Shown here one piece after another: positions 20,101 through 29,120 of a stretch of DNA of 64,000 bases. Made by a program: the position numbers and the translations under genes. The stretch's first letter is position 1, and each line of letters starts with the position of its first letter. The notes under the pieces were generated by a model. It was given only the letters and a program-made list of their open reading frames with translations, was not told where the DNA came from and did not search any database. This DNA is from Ascoidea tarda (nom. inval.) (Eukaryota > Ascomycota > Saccharomycetes > Ascoideales > Ascoideaceae), in the NCBI GenBank assembly GCA_030560485.1, contig JAKTTS010000013.1, forward strand, positions 1 to 64,000, written 5' to 3'.

Positions 20101-23100
20101 ACCCAAATCAGCCCAGTGAGTGCAATTTTTGATAAACAAGATCATTATATCAAAATTCATTGACAAGTACTTGAAAACTTGAGCAACCATTGTGGATAGA
20201 ACACTTTTCAAATATGCCTTTTTGAATGAAAGTTTATTATTTCGAATTAGAAGCTTTATTCTAAAAAGTAGCCCCACAAAATCAAGATCGTTATTAGGAA
20301 AATCCTGTTCGATACTGGATAGCTCGTTAAAGGATTCGGATAAAATATATTCAAAATAAGAAAACTGAGCAATTTTACTATTTTTTTCAGTTTCAGTGAG
20401 AATATTCAAATTTTCAGCAATATGAAAATTTGCATCATTTTCGAGTAATGATTCATCATTAGTGCTAATTAAAAAAACATTTTCTAGCGAATTCTTGTTG
20501 AATAAAATTTCATCCAGCAATTTATCCTTGCCTTGTAATTCTAGTTTCAAATATTTAAAGATTTCAACATTAGATTCTCCAGATATAATGAGACACTGAA
20601 AGAATTTCAATATCCAAAGTAGCACAATATCATAATCGGTTTTCTTATCAATATACTTGAGTTGTTCAATAAAGGTAATCAAAAAGGGACTTAAATAATT
20701 AATTTTTTTAGAAATATCAAGATACTTGTAAGGTGTTTGTATCACTCTTGAAATTGTATTGTCTAACAATGAGTAGATTTTTTGGAATTGGAAATTTACA
20801 TCATCACTAAAACGTGTGTGATAAATCAAATTTAGTGAGTGTAATAGCGAATATGTTTGAGGGATCAATATTTTTGAATTACTGTTAGTAATTGAGTTGG
20901 GAGCACTAAAGATCAAAGTCTGATGGGAACTAATTAAATTATTTAATAATTTTAAAATTTTGTTGTTTATGGTTAAATTAGAAGAATAATTAACGCAATT
21001 TAACTTTATTAAACTTGTAAACAAAGAATTAGAAGACTTTGAGGGAATCCACCATTTACTAATATTTGTTGAAGTATTATTGCTATTAATATTAGACAAT
21101 AGAGAATTATTTTGCAAATTGAAAAAATTATCCAACAAAAGTAAATCAATACCACCAAAACTTGATTGATCAAATAAATTTATAAAAAAATCTAAATTTG
21201 GAAATTGGAAATTAATGTTTGAAAATGTATTTATATAATCATTGATTAAAATTAATAAAGATAAAATCATTAATTTATAATTTTTGAGGTTGTCATTAGG
21301 CAAAGACATGTGTTTATTATTAATATCGGTCAAACAAGATAAAACTATTGATAAATCTGGAAATGAATTTTGGAATTTTGAAACCAAAATTGATAAGTCA
21401 TCTAATAAATTAGAGGCTTTGAACCATTGGGAAAAAAGATTAAATTTTTTAAAAACTGAAATTAATAATTGGATAATGATTTGTCGAATTAGAAGCGCGT
21501 CAAATTTGAAAGCTTTAGTTATATTTAATTTTGACAAATTTGAAGGCAAAATCAATTCGAAAACCGAATCAATTGAAATCTTTGATAAATTGTTATCAAC
21601 GTTAGATAAATCTGGTAATTTGATACTTAGATTGATTTGGTTTTGTAAGAAATATGACTGGCCAATGAAATAAGAAGATAATTTTGGATCAAGATTTAAG
21701 GAACTTAAAGATGAGTTGAGATTATAAGGAGGAATCAACTCTGGCAACATTTTAAAGATGTTTATAATTAATTTCGAGTGATATAAAATTTCCCAGGGTT
21801 TTAAATTTATGATGAAATTGTAAATCAATTTATTTTGAGTAGGAAATTTTTTGTTGTTTATCGTGATAAAGTTATTTTGATTAGCATTGTAGTTATTTGG
21901 ATAATTATTTTGGTAGTTATTTTGAAAGAGAAAGCTTTGGTTGGGATTTAAATTTATAATACCGAATTCTTCGTTTAAAAAATAAATGTTTAGGAATTCA
22001 TCGAATTTTTGGATAATTGAGTCATCCTTTTTTGAGTATAGAGGTAGGAGTTTATTTAAGGATAAATCATTGAATAATTGGATTTTAGTGATTTTCTTAA
22101 ATGAGGGTTCTTTTATAATTTTCTCTTGGAAAATAGATAGAGTCTTTATGATTAAATTACCGGGATCATTGGTGGGTATGAACTTAAACCAAGTGGTTAA
22201 AATCTTATTTATGAATGATTTATTGTTATTTATAAAGTTTTTTGAAGAAATATTAGCTTTATCATTTTTATTGTTAGTATTTTGATTAATTAGCAATAAA
22301 CTTTTTCTGATTGAGGGAGATGAATGATGAATTAAATTCAAATAAAACGAAATGAAATTGTAACGAATGGAGTATGAATTTAAAATTTTATTGGAGTTTA
22401 ATTTTGAAGGAATTAGTAATTTGTAAAGATTTACTAGATAATTTGCAGATATTGATGTATCATTTGTATTAGAAGCTGCAGAGTTGTTGTTGTTGGTCTC
22501 ATTAGTGGGATCAAGGTCTATAGAAAAAGTATTAAATTGGAAAAAAATGGAAATGAAATCATCAATGAGAGACGAATCATTAAATAATGCGATTTTATTT
22601 AATAAATTTATAATTGAAATTATAGTTGAGTTGTTATTATTGTTCAAGTTATTCAAAGATTTAAAAATGACCTTTAAATTTGTTTGATTTTCGTAAAGGG
22701 ATTTAATAAATAAGGATATAGAGTCCTGGATAATTGTGTTTTTATTACGATTATCATACAACTCCAATCGTTTGTAAAAGAAATTCAAAATATTGATATA
22801 GTTTGAAATGTTTTTAGTGAAAAGATAAAAATTGGAGTGATCATTTACTGTTGAATAATAACTCCATGCAGAAACGAAATTGGAGATGTGTTTTTGGGAT
22901 ATGAAATGAATCAACTGGGACAATTCAGGCTGAGAGTGTGAGATGTCTTTAGAGTCTTTGGATATCTCCCTTTTTATAATTTTTTCATTGAATTTCAAGA
23001 TCTCGTTGAATGCCAGTAACAAATTATCGTCAATGCGAAAGCTGGATGAGGGTTGATATTTTAGTTTCTTTCTTTTCTGAGCATCTGTCCTGGAAAAGGT

Positions 23101-23139
23101 GACTGATTCATGGTCAATGGTAAGTTCATTAGCGTCCAT
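17152..23139 (-). CDS. URB1: nucleolar pre-ribosomal protein Urb1/Npa1
   Basis: Very large (1995 residue) helical-repeat protein of the earliest 60S pre-ribosomal particles, acting in the nucleolus in 25S and 5.8S rRNA maturation. Recognisable family regions: the N-terminal part with LNLIHHSSPSIRKSLLLINQ, TWFKFIPTNDPGNLIIKTLS and LSLNKLLPLYSKKDD, then DALLIRQIIIQLL, and further on SSWMNNYLIGFEFIEIEEMS. It is somewhat longer than S. cerevisiae Urb1 (1764), mostly through Asn-rich loops such as the one near residue 205-230. A poly(A/T) RRPE-like element lies upstream (23278-23286), as is common for ribosome-biogenesis genes. URB1 is divergent from YPD1. Confidence 0.85.
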   Translation of the reverse strand: MDANELTIDHESVTFSRTDAQKRKKLKYQPSSSFRIDDNLLLAFNEILKFNEKIIKREISKDSKDISHSQPELSQLIHFISQKHISNFVSAWSYYSTVNDHSNFYLFTKNISNYINILNFFYKRLELYDNRNKNTIIQDSISLFIKSLYENQTNLKVIFKSLNNLNNNNNSTIISIINLLNKIALFNDSSLIDDFISIFFQFNTFSIDLDPTNETNNNNSAASNTNDTSISANYLVNLYKLLIPSKLNSNKILNSYSIRYNFISFYLNLIHHSSPSIRKSLLLINQNTNNKNDKANISSKNFINNNKSFINKILTTWFKFIPTNDPGNLIIKTLSIFQEKIIKEPSFKKITKIQLFNDLSLNKLLPLYSKKDDSIIQKFDEFLNIYFLNEEFGIINLNPNQSFLFQNNYQNNYPNNYNANQNNFITINNKKFPTQNKLIYNFIINLKPWEILYHSKLIINIFKMLPELIPPYNLNSSLSSLNLDPKLSSYFIGQSYFLQNQINLSIKLPDLSNVDNNLSKISIDSVFELILPSNLSKLNITKAFKFDALLIRQIIIQLLISVFKKFNLFSQWFKASNLLDDLSILVSKFQNSFPDLSIVLSCLTDINNKHMSLPNDNLKNYKLMILSLLILINDYINTFSNINFQFPNLDFFINLFDQSSFGGIDLLLLDNFFNLQNNSLLSNINSNNTSTNISKWWIPSKSSNSLFTSLIKLNCVNYSSNLTINNKILKLLNNLISSHQTLIFSAPNSITNSNSKILIPQTYSLLHSLNLIYHTRFSDDVNFQFQKIYSLLDNTISRVIQTPYKYLDISKKINYLSPFLITFIEQLKYIDKKTDYDIVLLWILKFFQCLIISGESNVEIFKYLKLELQGKDKLLDEILFNKNSLENVFLISTNDESLLENDANFHIAENLNILTETEKNSKIAQFSYFEYILSESFNELSSIEQDFPNNDLDFVGLLFRIKLLIRNNKLSFKKAYLKSVLSTMVAQVFKYLSMNFDIMILFIKNCTHWADLGFNSKNEIANEKSLHVLTEISRFFFEVYQKINEDEKTIDINKPNIFDFYSEYIKLILRAKSKSQDMIKLLNNSLWCLPDKAISDYSLTASDFKDNFIDVLLKQFYSRKMEISVSMMVTALKSLKDSKILDLSPILYDIVDKNLIESIDKEHAKEVALLLVDESYNYPILGAIMKNQNTVFDYVVFELENIISLNNLNPSTINLLILHITSCFKEHIISKFIKRHENKDLPNSLIEKSLKIIFILLQNDEFFNFPLHKTIDIIVDQIKFFSENDKLFIINKLFSVDFNLFKNENDKVFILSKFLGLVQNLKEFINLKIIKNWFNSFILELNKQFSQINTSEKNIKKIKPIIKNFNSFLRSDKNLCLWNIVSDNSLLNIQLEILLGSNTLLLDNDILIYINLILLDHQRYKKLAQTNRLLQILINNSNIVFNRKDFIKANAIINNSQATGDIADFSVTDIKFLTSLILYKLIKYDANQVHDYNLQEQILLFYSGSINSYDLIFFKILEIIETRSGSSWMNNYLIGFEFIEIEEMSGTSELEEIRLISKNKEKHQKNTKSKLTVSLSKKLIELSCNNFTNQKIDIFEEKIENDWDALSAYNSQYKEIKCVDYRLNSTATHLSIYDARFLSLLILNNKEFVTIKDNVIKFNTRRLVETRLLEFIIVSLNSTDQRLVSILLKILSNILIEIEDNDKKATDNHLEHNETNESTKQNNQDDKLQKKNYSIRDGYIIKILLSKLFFTLKTDGFNKLSNIFLVQISRVVKILNNPTHFLYDKVFWYLLNTNKFNMSELPIFKNIIKIGGSSNGNKNKNKNTSTNVNNYDSANFIREINWIVDGILVGLKDEKDLKVLIKSKALDWILSFLNMITLSHALRFKLNLVLAKIQELNNDIDFDNNWNLLITRFGDLCYLEQRISGLNKNELKSINNTNTSVNIIDQNKMNHNSEELINLKSIAIRYQILNENNKRIKKWTEDDFVNSIKRICSKY

Positions 23140-23277
23140 AACAACAATTCCATCTACTAACTATTCAAAAGCTCGAGTTTGTTTACCTGGTTGTGCCCTT
23201 TTGTTGGCTTTGGTATTTAAAAAAGCAGATCAAAAAGAATTTGATAAAAAGATGAAAAACATTTCCCAAAAGGTGAT

Positions 23278-23286
23278 AAAAATTTT
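23278..23286. promoter_or_regulatory. RRPE-like element in the URB1/YPD1 promoter
   Basis: AAAAATTTT lies about 140 bp upstream of the URB1 start. This matches the core of the ribosomal-RNA-processing element seen before yeast ribosome-biogenesis genes. In AT-rich DNA it can also occur by chance. Confidence 0.3.
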
Positions 23287-23311
23287 CCGAAAGGTGCGTA
23301 AGATAGTGCGT

Positions 23312-23347
23312 GTGAAGATGCGTGTGAAGATGCGTGTGAAGATGCGT
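23312..23347. repeat. 12-bp tandem repeat, three exact copies
   Basis: GTGAAGATGCGT is repeated three times without a mismatch in the 421-bp divergent promoter between URB1 and YPD1. Flanking GTGCGT motifs suggest older, degenerate copies. No other feature is visible in this promoter apart from the RRPE-like element. Confidence 0.9.
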
Positions 23348-23560
23348 GCCAAAGTGCGTCTGTGTTCAGAGTGATTTTGCTCCTTAATGAAAATTTAACC
23401 TGTTTTAATTTTTGTTCTGAGAAAGTGCGAAATATTGCAATTGCGAGGTTTATTTCATTTGTAAAAGTGATTTCAATTGTAAGAAGCATTGTTTCGCTGA
23501 GTTGTGTTTTCAACTGTTGTATCTGGTCAGTTTGGTTAGTTCTGTTCCCCCACATCAGCC

Positions 23561-24547
23561 ATGAATAATGACATTTTGAGGTTTGAAAGAGAGGATCCCT
23601 TTATTGCTGTTCCCACCCACAGATATGTTCAGCCCATAACTAATAACGACGACAATGTTAATGATCCTGAGGAGGAAATACTAGACGATCAGAATCTTAT
23701 AGACTGGGAAATCTTGAATGATATACTATCTCTTGATGAAGACGAGCCAGATTTTTCTAAAAATCTCGTTTTGACGTTTATTGCTCAAACTGAAAACACC
23801 TTTCAGAAAATAGACTTGATCCTTGATAAAATATTCAAAAACATTTTTAAAAACAATAAAAACTTGGATTATTTTAGCAATTTCAAAGTGCCTTATATTG
23901 AAAAGGAAATCGATGAAAATTTAATTAAAAATTCAGAAGATGAAGAAGATTTCATCTTTCAACAGTCCAAAAATAACATAATTTTCAAAATTGAATTAAA
24001 GCATTTAAACGATTTCAATAACCTATTGATTAAATTAAGCGACTTAGGTCACTTCATTAAAGGAGCTGCTGGTTCTTTGGGTTTAATTACAATTCAAAAT
24101 AATTGCGAAAGAATTCAAAATTATGCCAAGTGTATCAACTATAATGGGTTTCAAATAGATCTCAATAACGATATCCCTTTAAGAAAATTGGTTGAGATAG
24201 ATCAGAAAAATGACAAAATAATAAGCCTAAGCAAGATCAATGATTCAATAATGATTGAAGACACTGAGAACCACCAAAATGACACTTCCAAATCCGATTT
24301 TCTGAAATTGAACAACCAAATCGAGGAATATATTGCCAAACATGCAAACTCAAACAACTACTCAGAAATTCTAGCCAAACTCAATGAATTGCACGACAGC
24401 ACTCAAGAACAACCTTTTATCAATTCAAACGACAGAAACTACTTAAAATGGACCCTATATACCAAAAATGCTGTGGACTGTGCTAAAATTGAGTTTGATA
24501 AAGTGAGACTTTTCTTTAACAAGTACTATAGCGACGATAACTTTTAA
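23561..24547 (+). CDS. YPD1: phosphorelay histidine phosphotransfer protein Ypd1
   Basis: Transfers phosphate from a membrane histidine kinase (Sln1 type) to response regulators (Ssk1, Skn7) in osmotic signalling. The HPt core shows LIDWEILNDILSLDEDEPDF, FIAQTENTFQKID and the phosphoacceptor motif DLGHFIKGAAGSLGL with His164, followed by NNCERIQNYAK. The C-terminus KIEFDKVRLFFNKYYSD matches the last helix of yeast Ypd1. At 328 residues it is about twice the S. cerevisiae length (167). The extra residues are an acidic N-terminal extension of about 45, an insertion between helices before the histidine (about 90-150) and an acidic Asn/Ser-rich insertion before the last helix (about 210-290). Confidence 0.92.
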   Translation: MNNDILRFEREDPFIAVPTHRYVQPITNNDDNVNDPEEEILDDQNLIDWEILNDILSLDEDEPDFSKNLVLTFIAQTENTFQKIDLILDKIFKNIFKNNKNLDYFSNFKVPYIEKEIDENLIKNSEDEEDFIFQQSKNNIIFKIELKHLNDFNNLLIKLSDLGHFIKGAAGSLGLITIQNNCERIQNYAKCINYNGFQIDLNNDIPLRKLVEIDQKNDKIISLSKINDSIMIEDTENHQNDTSKSDFLKLNNQIEEYIAKHANSNNYSEILAKLNELHDSTQEQPFINSNDRNYLKWTLYTKNAVDCAKIEFDKVRLFFNKYYSDDNF

Positions 24548-24872
24548 TTTATCTTTTAGTTTGTTCTACTTTTATTTCTAAATTTCTATCTTTTCACCAA
24601 CAGTTTTTAGTTTTCCCTTTCCTTTTCTTCTCTTTTTGTTTTTATCTCTTTCTTTCCATTCCATTCCTTTCTCTTCCTTCTTGTTTCCCCTTTAGTTTTA
24701 TGTTATATAATGCCCTCCGACCCGTATTGTTGGTCTCGGCCGAATCAAAATCTAAATATAAAAATATTATCTCCATCAAAACCTTTCACCTCTTTGACAA
24801 CCATCCAGTTGCCTTTGCTGTCTTCAGTAGTGCTTCGTTCCATTTTACCTTCTGTTTTTTTTGTTTTTTGCA
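24548..24872 (+). other. pyrimidine-rich leader of PRP31
   Basis: The stretch 24555-24700 is strongly T/C-rich on the plus strand, continuing to the PRP31 ATG. A forward frame from 24710 (MPSDPYCWSRPNQNLN) overlaps the PRP31 start in another frame. I read it as an upstream ORF at most, since it has no family signature. Confidence 0.5.
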
Positions 24873-26360
24873 ATGGGTTTGTCCCTAGAGGAATCTTTAC
24901 TAGCTGATCTCAGTGATATCGACTCTGAAGATGACTCAGAGTTGGAAGACAACCAGCAAAATCACAATAACAGTATCAATAATAAAGCAAACATCCTTAA
25001 TAACCAACACTCCCCAGCTGATGCCAAAAACAATCAACCAAACGACTATGAAGAAACGAGCAGTAAGTCTAACGTTACTTCTAATTCGAATTCTTCTGAC
25101 AAACTTTTATTAACTGAAATCAATAATTTATTATCAAATAATAAATCGTTCTCGACTTCTGATTTAATTTCCAGGTTGGATTTGAATAAAATCAACGACA
25201 TCACCTCCATATCAAACTTACTACCGATTGTTGATTCAATATTATTGAAAATCAATAATAACCGAATCAATAATGACAATGATAATGACGATTACAATTT
25301 TCTAATAAAAGTTAACGAACTAACTGTAGAAATCAACAACGAAATTCAGTTTATTTACAATTTCATTAAAATTCATTATTCCAAACAGTTTCCAGAATTG
25401 TCTCTATTAATTGAAAACCCTGTTGATTACGCCAATATTGTCCTAAATTTAATCAAAAGCTCAAATCAAATTAATGATCCTATTTTTTTGAAAATTTTAC
25501 CACCTGAAAAGCATTTACTCTTAACAATAAGTTTATTAGAAAATGAAAAGAATCTAAAATCAAATAATAACAGTAATAGCTTCATTGTCACTAATAATAA
25601 CAAAGTGCTATCAACTTCTCAGTTGAATAATATTTCAAAGGCTTGTTCTTTATTGTTATCTCTAAACTCTGCAATCCAAAAATTAATCAACTATGTTTCT
25701 TCAAAACTATACAAATTTGCTCCCAATTTGACGGAAATAATTGGTCCAAATTGTGCTGCTCAACTATTAGCTTACACTGGTAGCTTGAAAAACCTATCCT
25801 TAACGCCAGCTTGCAATATTTCTTCTATCGGTTCGAAAAAACCTGTAGCTTTGGGTTTTGGTTCAAATGGTATTCGATTAAAAGGATATATATACAACTC
25901 TCCAGTCATTTCAAATTTGCCTGATACCTCATTGCAAAAGAAGGCAATGAAGTTGGTTTCATCAAAATTAGTGTTGGCTGCAAGAATTGATTTGAATCAT
26001 AACTATTCAAATGGGGAAATGGGGAAAAGGTTGTTAATGGAAATTAACCAAAAGTTGGTGGATTATGCAAAGCCTCCAGATAATCGACCACCTAAAGCTT
26101 TACCGATTCCCTTGGATAAACCATCAAAAAAACGAGGGGGTAAAAGATCCAGAAAATTCAAAGAACAATTTCAAATGTCGGAATTAAGAAAGGCTCAAAA
26201 TAGGTTGGAATTTGGTAAAGAAGAAGAAACTGTTTTGGATGCGTATGGAGAAGAAATTGGTTTGGGTATGGCTAGCAGAATTCATAAAATTGATAATAAA
26301 AATAAAGCTAAAATGACTAAAAAAATGACTACAAGATTGACAAATCTAAACATTAAGTAA
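24873..26360 (+). CDS. PRP31: U4/U6-U5 tri-snRNP protein Prp31
   Basis: Spliceosomal protein that binds the U4 snRNA kink-turn together with Snu13 and links U4/U6 to U5. The start is acidic (MGLSLEESLLADLSDIDSED). A NOSIC-type helical region follows (FIKIHYSKQFPELSLLIENP). The Nop domain carries KLYKFAPNLTEIIGPNCAAQ, LLAYTGSLKNLSLTPACNIS and KKPVALGFGSNGIRLKGYIY. The C-terminal part is basic (SKKRGGKRSRKFKEQ), as expected for tri-snRNP contacts. It is 495 residues, close to yeast Prp31 (494). I use the ATG at 24873; the frame is open four codons further upstream without an ATG. Confidence 0.95.
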   Translation: MGLSLEESLLADLSDIDSEDDSELEDNQQNHNNSINNKANILNNQHSPADAKNNQPNDYEETSSKSNVTSNSNSSDKLLLTEINNLLSNNKSFSTSDLISRLDLNKINDITSISNLLPIVDSILLKINNNRINNDNDNDDYNFLIKVNELTVEINNEIQFIYNFIKIHYSKQFPELSLLIENPVDYANIVLNLIKSSNQINDPIFLKILPPEKHLLLTISLLENEKNLKSNNNSNSFIVTNNNKVLSTSQLNNISKACSLLLSLNSAIQKLINYVSSKLYKFAPNLTEIIGPNCAAQLLAYTGSLKNLSLTPACNISSIGSKKPVALGFGSNGIRLKGYIYNSPVISNLPDTSLQKKAMKLVSSKLVLAARIDLNHNYSNGEMGKRLLMEINQKLVDYAKPPDNRPPKALPIPLDKPSKKRGGKRSRKFKEQFQMSELRKAQNRLEFGKEEETVLDAYGEEIGLGMASRIHKIDNKNKAKMTKKMTTRLTNLNIK

Positions 26361-26808
26361 ATAATTGTATGGAAATCATATATTTTCTTTGGTTTAGTGA
26401 GGCTTTTTTTATTAACCATCATTGAGCATCATTATTTTAAATTAAGCATAGCTGCCAAGTTACTACTTCGCAGTCAGTGATATTTGTTTTCGTCATAAAT
26501 TGGTTAAAATAAAAAAAAAAAAAACTTTTAAAAAAAAAACTAAACTATCAACTCAACACACTATAATAGAAAATTGTGAGTAATTACTCTTAATCAAATA
26601 AAAGCACAGTATAAAATGCAAGAATTTAGAAGAGAATAAAAAAGAACAAATGAAAGAAAAAAAGAAAATAAAAAAAAAATAAAAGAAAAGCAGTTTGAAT
26701 AGAATAGAATAAAATAAAATAAAATAAAATAAAATAAAAGATGAAAAAGATAAATAGATTAATGAAGTTAAGTAAAACTAAATGTGGTTTTATTTTGAAT
26801 CAGTTTTT
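26361..26808. other. spacer between convergent PRP31 and LSM1
   Basis: Contains A-rich runs (26510-26540) and a pentanucleotide (AAAAT)n microsatellite at about 26705-26740. No gene is seen. Confidence 0.7.
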
Positions 26809-27315
26809 CTAGTATAAATCGCTTTTTGTAAAATCACTTGTTAAACCATTTTTTAAAAATATCTTTGAATTTTCCTTTTCCGTTTCAATCGTTTTTTGAT
26901 GTATTTCATTTAAAGCCTTTTCGGCATCTTTGAATTCAATTTTTTTAAAGTCCTCTAAATGAATATCCTCTTTATCAATGTTTAGTTCTCCAAACATTAC
27001 AACGTTTTCGCCTCTAATCAAGAAGTTTCCTTGAAAAGTTTCTCCGTATAATTTTTTGTCCAATAGATAGATTCTTTCTATTGTGTCCTGTAGAACCAAG
27101 TTAGCATACTGGTCAAAAGTCCTTAGAACACCAAATAGGTTTCTTCCATCTCTCAACAACACAAAAATTTTCTTATCAACGGAACCAACTAGAGCAGCTG
27201 CGGTTGTGAAAGGATAAGACTCCAAGTAGAGGTTTTCGTCTTTGCTTTTTTGGCCCTGTTGTAGGTCGTGTTTGGGAATAAATTGGCCCTGGGGTCTTTG
27301 ATTTTGCGTTAACAT
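26809..27315 (-). CDS. LSM1: Sm-like protein Lsm1, mRNA decay factor
   Basis: Defining subunit of the cytoplasmic Lsm1-7 ring that binds oligoadenylated 3' ends together with Pat1 and promotes decapping. The Sm fold is clear: Sm1 (VGSVDKKIFVLLRDGRNLFG, LRTFDQYANLVLQDTIERIY) and Sm2 (GNFLIRGENVVMFGELNIDK). A C-terminal helical tail follows, as in Lsm1 and unlike other Lsm proteins (LEDFKKIEFKDAEKALNEIH). The length is 168 residues against 172 in S. cerevisiae. The start ATG sits on a plausible Gln-rich N-terminus. Confidence 0.95.
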   Translation of the reverse strand: MLTQNQRPQGQFIPKHDLQQGQKSKDENLYLESYPFTTAAALVGSVDKKIFVLLRDGRNLFGVLRTFDQYANLVLQDTIERIYLLDKKLYGETFQGNFLIRGENVVMFGELNIDKEDIHLEDFKKIEFKDAEKALNEIHQKTIETEKENSKIFLKNGLTSDFTKSDLY

Positions 27316-27748
27316 TTAGGATGTAGTTTTGTTGGAGTTAGTGAAAGAATTTGTAGTGCAGAACGAGTTTAATATGCAACGAGTGAACTTGTTTTTTTCC
27401 TTTTCTTTTGAATTGGCACCCAATATATACACATATGAGCCTGATAGAAGGATAACAGTAATAGAAAAGAGGTGCTACGACGACCAAGTGCCAGAATGTG
27501 AGCTTTCTCGAAACCAGTTTGAATACCACCTTTTGCTTCACCTCTGTTTGATGGAAAATTGTCAAAATTTCTCGTGGTCGCCCCGGGTATCTTTCGAAAC
27601 GGGTGTGTATATCCCAGTACTAACATTCGATTGGTAACTTCAACAGTGAAGGAAGAAGGAAAGAAAGAAGGAAATGAAGCATTGAAGAAGAAAGGCAACT
27701 ACAATGAGAACTGCAGTACTATTGGCTTTATGTACTGCTACTGGGCTC
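27316..27748. other. LSM1 promoter / TRM61 downstream spacer
   Basis: No gene is supported. On the plus strand TACTAAC at 27618-27624 is followed by CAACAG (ends 27646), which resembles an intron end, with GTGTGT at 27603 as a possible donor. The resulting frames run antisense into TRM61 and match nothing I know. A forward frame starting at 27704 begins with a signal-peptide-like MRTAVLLALCTATG but then overlaps TRM61. Confidence 0.5.
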
Positions 27749-28894
27749 CTATTTACTCTTGTTCTCGGAGACTTTGCATGCAAACGTCAAGTAACTCGTG
27801 TGGCTCTTGATTTCTGGTTCCATTCTTGTTACGTTCAACCAGTTGTAATTCTCGTCACCTTCAAGCACTCTCAAACCACGACCAAATGGATTGAAGCCTC
27901 TAGCCTTTTTATTTTCTTGCTTTGGTGCTTTTTTGACCTCCTCAGAATCTGGTTGGAGCTCCTCTAGGTCAGAAGAGTTTCGTTTTCTGCTAGCGTTTTT
28001 TTCTTTCAATTCCTGTATACCATTTATTTTTCTTTTTTTGATGTCCTTTAGTCTGTTGACAACATCGTCGATATCCTTTACCATCATCTTATGAGACTTC
28101 CAGCTCTTTGACTGGACTTCGACCATTTCGATTTGGACCCATCCGTTGGAACTCAATGCTCGAATAGTTCTTTCCACCTGCTCGATACAGGGAGAAAAAC
28201 AGCAGATTCTGGCTTGATGCTCCTGAGTAATAACTTGGTCCAAGTGAGGAATTGCATCCCAAGGAGATGGCAAGTCCAAGAATATGGCAGTGACATTCAT
28301 CCGAGCGTTTCCATTACCATTACCATTTATAGCATTATTTGTGTTCTTATTTTCTGAAAAGTCTTTCACCTGAAACCCATTTTTACAAACATCTCGATGA
28401 GTTAGTATGATCTTGTTGTTCAAGAGTTTATGGTTTTCAAATTCAATTTGAGCCTTTTCATATCTGGTCTGATGGAATTCATAAGAGAACACCAATCCAT
28501 TATTTCTTTCGTCGTTGACCACTGACCTTGCAAAGGCATGAGAAAACGATCCGGATCCTGTTCCAGCCTCGATTATTCTTGAATTTGAGGATATATTCAA
28601 TCTTTGGATTATATACGAAGAGTCTGGGGTGTAGACAATCTGGGTTCTGTGGGGTAGAGACAATGTCCATAGCTCAGGAGTTGGAGCCAATAGATATACA
28701 AAGCCTTTGCCTGATTTTGAGGATATCTGAGAACCATATCTCTGACCAATCATTAAACTGTGGGGGAAACTGCCATATCTAGTGTTTAAATTGTCATTTG
28801 TACCAATGTAAATTGGCTTGAAATTGTCGCGACTCAACCACGCAAACACCAAGTCGCCTTCCTCTATATACTCCTTGTACTCATTAAAAGACAT
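27749..28894 (-). CDS. TRM61: tRNA (adenine-58-N1) methyltransferase catalytic subunit
   Basis: Catalytic subunit (Gcd14) of the nuclear Trm6-Trm61 enzyme that makes m1A58, needed for initiator tRNA-Met stability. The N-terminal beta domain has LVFAWLSRDNFKPIYIG, then IGQRYGSQISSKSGKGFVYL. The Rossmann-fold SAM site is RIIEAGTGSGSFSHAFA, followed by IFLDLPSPWDAIPH (motif IV). The end, VTRMEPEIKSHTSYLTFACK, closely matches yeast Gcd14. A Lys-rich low-complexity insert precedes it. It is 381 residues, near the yeast length (383). Confidence 0.94.
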   Translation of the reverse strand: MSFNEYKEYIEEGDLVFAWLSRDNFKPIYIGTNDNLNTRYGSFPHSLMIGQRYGSQISSKSGKGFVYLLAPTPELWTLSLPHRTQIVYTPDSSYIIQRLNISSNSRIIEAGTGSGSFSHAFARSVVNDERNNGLVFSYEFHQTRYEKAQIEFENHKLLNNKIILTHRDVCKNGFQVKDFSENKNTNNAINGNGNGNARMNVTAIFLDLPSPWDAIPHLDQVITQEHQARICCFSPCIEQVERTIRALSSNGWVQIEMVEVQSKSWKSHKMMVKDIDDVVNRLKDIKKRKINGIQELKEKNASRKRNSSDLEELQPDSEEVKKAPKQENKKARGFNPFGRGLRVLEGDENYNWLNVTRMEPEIKSHTSYLTFACKVSENKSK

Positions 28895-29003
28895 TTTGCT
28901 AGAAATTACACTCCAAAGGTTAACTTCAACTGAAAAGCGTTGAAAATCACAGAAATTTTCAGAAACTCAAAACAAAAAAAAAAACTGAATCTCGCCAAAA
29001 AAC

Positions 29004-29009
29004 CACGTG
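29004..29009. promoter_or_regulatory. CACGTG box upstream of TRM61
   Basis: The E-box hexamer lies about 110 bp before the TRM61 start, in the 226-bp spacer between TRM61 and CYC3. Its role is inferred from position only. Confidence 0.35.
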
Positions 29010-29120
29010 CCCATCGTAAAAGAGGTGCTTCTTCTGGTGCTTTTGGAGCCTGTGGTGTTTGTGTTGCCTACACAGAGTACAAGAAAAGGGGTTCTATTCA
29101 CAAGCATTGGAGAGAGACGC

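Noticed and set aside
23099-23374. Forward frame with a Lys/Arg-Val-Met repeat
   Set aside because: It starts inside URB1 antisense and its repeated residues are the 12-bp tandem repeat at 23312-23347.
27704-27967. Forward frame beginning MRTAVLLALCTATG, like a signal peptide
   Set aside because: After the first 15 codons it runs antisense through the real TRM61 C-terminus, which is conserved (HTSYLTFACK), so it is a shadow frame.
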